Shown here: one piece after another, positions 5,985 through 8,043 of the stretch
Position numbering within the stretch: the stretch's first letter is position 1
How the letters are laid out: the number at the start of each line of letters is the position of its first letter
Position numbers and translations under genes: made by a program
DNA from: CBFHSD01 sp965658375
GTDB taxonomy: Bacteria > Bacteroidota > Bacteroidia > Flavobacteriales_G > Salibacteraceae
Length of the DNA stretch: 8,043 bases
Assembly: GCA_965658375.1 (NCBI GenBank)
Contig: CBFHSD010000073.1
Span: 1 to 8,043 of the forward strand
Reading direction: 5' to 3'
The notes under the pieces: model-generated
Told to the model about the DNA's origin: nothing
The model's input: only the letters and a program-made list of their open reading frames with translations
Databases searched by the model: none

Positions 5985-7283
5985 TTATTTAGAGATGCAA
6001 AAGCTATTCGATTTTAGGCCATATAGCCGATCTGCGTCTTCATACAAATGCTCTCTATGATCTGGATGCGCAATCTCTATTAAGCGCTTCATTCGTTGAT
6101 GAATGTTTTTCCCATACAATTCGGCAATACCATATTCGGTGATTACATAGTGCACGTGAGCGCGCGTAGTTACTACTCCAGCTCCCGCATTTAAAGTCGG
6201 GCTAATACGACTTTGTCCTCTGCTGCTTACAGAAGGCAATGCAATAATGGGTTTACCACCTTCACTTAGAGACGCGCCTCGCATAAAGTCCATTTGGCCG
6301 CCAACACCACTGTAAATGCGGTTCCCAATGCTATCTGCTGCTACTTGCTCGGTAATATCTACTTCAATGGCACTGTTAATAGCCACTACCTTTTTGTTGC
6401 GTTTAATGTTGGCTACATCGTTTACCCAAGCAATGTCAATAAAGTTGACAATGGGGTTATCGTCTACAAAATCATAGAGTTTTTGCCAACCCATGGCAAA
6501 GCCAGAAATAATCTTTCCCGGATGAGATTTCTTGTACTTATTCGTGATCACTCCTTTCTTGAAAAGATCTACCACACCATCGCTGAACATCTCTGTATGA
6601 ATGCCTAAATCTTTGTGGCTGTCCAATTGCCTTAAGGCAGCATCAGGAATAGCGCCAATGCCCATTTGTAAGGTAGAGCGATCTTCGATAAGACTCGCTA
6701 CTTTTTTGCCAATCTCATTTTCTATGTCGCTTGTTGGGCGCGGATTATGAGCGTGAATAGGGCGGTCAACTTATACAAAACTGTCAAAGCTAGAGATGTG
6801 AATAAGCCCATCGCCATGCGTTCTAGGCACTTGAGGGTTCACTTGGGCTACTACGTGCTGGGCACTTTCTACAGCTGCTTTGGTAGCGTCTACAGATACA
6901 CCCAAAGAACAAAAACCATTTTTATCTGGCGGACTTACTTGCACAAAGTTTACGTCAATCGGCATAATGCCTCTTCTAAAAAGCAAGGGTACTTCACTTA
7001 AGAATATAGGAACGTAAGATCCGTTTCCACTACGAATGCTTTCTCTGCTATTGGCCCCTGTAAATAAGTTGTTTACGATGAAACTATCTCGGTATTTGGT
7101 TTGTGTATGCGGTGCATCACCATCTATGTGTAAATGCGTTATCTCCACATTTCTCAATTCATCAGCGCGTTCAACTAGGGCATGCAGCAATTCGTTGGCA
7201 GCCATGGCGGCAGAATGAACAAATACGCGATCGTAGGATTTAACAATGCTTACGGCTTCTTGAAAAGAAACAGGGCTATACAT
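5985..7283 (-). pseudogene. Acetyl-CoA hydrolase / CoA-transferase family gene with one in-frame TAA
   Basis: The family moves CoA between acyl-CoAs and short carboxylates such as acetate or 4-hydroxybutyrate, or hydrolyses acetyl-CoA. From ATG 7283 the frame has 432 codons, the usual family length, broken only by TAA at codon 171 (6773-6771). The N-terminal domain (1-170) has FVHSAAMAANELLHALVER, ITHLHIDGDAPH, VPIFLSEVPLLFRRG and VNFVQVSPPDKNGFCSLG. After the stop the same frame continues: VDRPIHAHNPRPTSDIENEIG, MGIGAIPDAAL, HTEMFSDG, SGVGGQMDF, GAGVVTTRAHVHYVITEYG and AHPDHREHLYEDA. E231 in HTEMFSDG sits where I expect the catalytic Glu (compare E238 of the 438-aa Clostridium aminobutyricum enzyme, from memory). 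The stop most simply derives from GAA or another codon one base away. No indel is present, so the loss is recent or a base error. A downstream restart at M207 would lack the whole N-terminal domain. Confidence 0.88.
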
Positions 7284-7285
7284 AA

Positions 7286-7825
7286 ATGTTGTTTTTTTGG
7301 GGTATCGAAAATCTGCACAAACATATTCAAGACTTCTTTGACAGAAGCTGCGAAAAATCACCTTTTGCTCAGGTGGTGAACGAACTGGAACAAGCCAAAT
7401 TGGCAAAGCAACCGGTGACTCTAAGCTTTACCTGTGGAGCTTTGATAGAGTTGCTTGGGCAGTTTTATGAGGGGTCTCTCAGCAAAACAGGATCTGCCAA
7501 ACGCTTCTTGCGTTTTGCGCAAGATTATGTAAAGCTTTCAAAAGCAAATGCTTCCGTCATATACCAATATAGAAATGCGGTTGTACACGGTTTTGGGAAC
7601 CATGCCTTCAATAAAACCATGAACAAAGAGTTTCGCTTTTACAGAGATGTGGAACAAACTGCGCTTGTAGTGAAAAAGGGTGGGAGCACTTATGGTATAA
7701 ACCCGCAGTTGTACGCCAATTATGTGCTTGAAGCTGCCGCTAAATACCAACATGATTTAGAAAAAGATGCTTTGCTTCAAGAAAAATTTGATCGGGTGTA
7801 TAGGCGAGTGGGTCGCTTATTGTGA
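7286..7825 (+). CDS. Small protein with a HEPN-like RNAVVH motif, function unknown
   Basis: 179 residues, no signal peptide or membrane segment, mostly helical. The segment VIYQYRNAVVHGFG (91-104) contains R96-N97-x3-H101, the Rx4-6H pattern with a polar residue after Arg that marks HEPN domains, many of which are RNases or nucleotidyltransferase partners. Preceding helices (TLSFTCGALIELLGQFYEG, 45-63; AKRFLRFAQDYVKLSK, 71-86) and following ones (YANYVLEAAAKYQHDLEKDA, 143-162) fit a HEPN-like helical bundle. Toxin function is not shown, since similar YRNxVVHG segments occur in unrelated helical proteins, and no antitoxin-like gene is adjacent. The ATG at 7286 is the only early one, yet it lies two bases from the opposing gene's ATG and leaves no room for a promoter. 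GTG at 7373 or 7376 is an alternative start. The stop is 23 bases from the convergent DUF2147 gene's stop. Confidence 0.7.
   Translation: MLFFWGIENLHKHIQDFFDRSCEKSPFAQVVNELEQAKLAKQPVTLSFTCGALIELLGQFYEGSLSKTGSAKRFLRFAQDYVKLSKANASVIYQYRNAVVHGFGNHAFNKTMNKEFRFYRDVEQTALVVKKGGSTYGINPQLYANYVLEAAAKYQHDLEKDALLQEKFDRVYRRVGRLL
7318..7325 (-). promoter_or_regulatory. Candidate -7 box (TATGTTTG) for the CoA-transferase gene
   Basis: Read on the minus strand this is TATGTTTG, an exact match to the TAnnTTTG -7 element of Bacteroidota. Transcription would begin around 7312 and leave a leader of some 28 bases before ATG 7283, the usual spacing. No good TTTG lies 19 bases upstream, so only half of the consensus is present. 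The box lies inside the first codons of the opposing gene as drawn, which argues that this gene may start further downstream. Confidence 0.38.
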
Positions 7826-7848
7826 GGCTCTCGAAGGGCCGGTCTCAT

Positions 7849-8043
7849 TTATACCTCTACCCGGGTCCACACATCGGTTCTACCAATAAGCGAAAAGCCT
7901 ATGAACCCGCGCACATTGATGGTGTTTTGATTTTCCATTGTGATATAGCAACTGTAGGTGTTGCCATTTTCAGGATCGTAAATGGTGCCTTCTTCCCATT
8001 CTTTATCAGCTGCATCGTATTCAAAATCTTGCAGATTAACTAA
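7849..8043 (-). CDS. DUF2147 domain protein, C-terminal 64 residues (cut by the window edge)
   Basis: The minus frame is open from the right edge to TAA 7851-7849 and has no ATG inside, because its start lies beyond 8043. The sequence carries the typical DUF2147 ending: a hydrophobic LVNLQDFEYD strand, then W-E-E-G-T-IYDPENGNTYSCYITM, INVRGFIGFSLIGRTDVWTRVE and the C-terminus EV. Family members are small proteins of about 140 residues, usually with a signal peptide, and probably lipocalin-like periplasmic or envelope proteins. Their function is not established. Only the last half is visible here, so export cannot be checked. It converges with the HEPN-like gene across a 23-base gap. Confidence 0.85.
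   Translation of the reverse strand, partial: LVNLQDFEYDAADKEWEEGTIYDPENGNTYSCYITMENQNTINVRGFIGFSLIGRTDVWTRVEV

Noticed and set aside
5869..7218. Plus-strand open frames opposite the CBM20-like and CoA-transferase genes (5869-6060, 6294-6608, 6747-7001, 7036-7218)
   Set aside because: They lie antisense to frames with clear family motifs, show no protein-like conservation pattern, and have no start context of their own.
7337..7367. TTTG-N19-acctTTTG as a promoter for the HEPN-like gene
   Set aside because: The TA of the -7 element is absent, and the implied transcript start leaves almost no leader before the GTG alternatives.
7826..7848. Possible hairpin terminator between the HEPN-like and DUF2147 genes
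   Set aside because: The stem needs several G-T pairs and a two-base bulge, and no T-run follows on either strand.
7822..8043. Plus-strand open frame of 73 codons at the right edge
   Set aside because: It is the antisense shadow of the DUF2147 C-terminus, which is recognisable on the minus strand.
1..8043. tRNA, rRNA, CRISPR arrays, riboswitches
   Set aside because: No sequence with the conserved elements of these was seen by eye on either strand.

Overview
The window looks like chromosomal DNA from a member of the Bacteroidota, probably a marine-type Flavobacteriia. The evidence is the AT-rich A/T-ending codon use, start codons without clear Shine-Dalgarno sequences, promoter elements close to the TTTG / TAnnTTTG consensus of the phylum, and gene families common there (DUF2147, acetyl-CoA hydrolase/transferase, CBM20-like proteins). 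The genetic code is the standard bacterial one: the DUF2779 gene and the HEPN-like gene both end at TGA, and Trp is written TGG.

Layout. Positions 1-337 are the end of an IS6-family insertion sequence, with the transposase on the minus strand and cut by the left edge. Its reading frame breaks at an A7 run directly before a stop codon. Positions 351-882 hold a plus-strand gene of unknown function that has lost its start and carries two frameshifts. Positions 923-5334 hold a compact plus-strand array of five genes with gaps of 23, -1, 11 and -4 bases. They encode a 339-aa acidic protein of unknown function, a HAD-family 5'(3')-deoxyribonucleotidase, a 185-aa unknown protein, a 665-aa DUF2779 protein that joins a Cas4-like Fe-S PD-(D/E)XK nuclease to a DnaQ-like DEDD exonuclease, and a 118-aa unknown protein.

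From about 5440 to the right edge the gene order is minus, minus, plus, minus, and the sequence from about 5600 is visibly richer in G+C. It contains a secreted CBM20-like protein gene with an in-frame TGA and a lost 3' part, an acetyl-CoA hydrolase/CoA-transferase gene with one in-frame TAA, a plus-strand gene for a small protein with a HEPN-like RNAVVH motif, and the C-terminal end of a DUF2147 protein.

Interpretation. The AT-rich left part (IS, gene remnant, five-gene cassette) looks like an accessory insert whose right junction lies in or near the CBM20-like gene. The cassette is the candidate novel system. One member has two apparently intact nuclease active sites, and its neighbour should dephosphorylate deoxynucleoside monophosphates, the products an exonuclease releases. 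A DNA-degrading, nucleotide-removing defence or DNA-processing role is an inference. No phage, CRISPR or known defence marker in the window confirms it.
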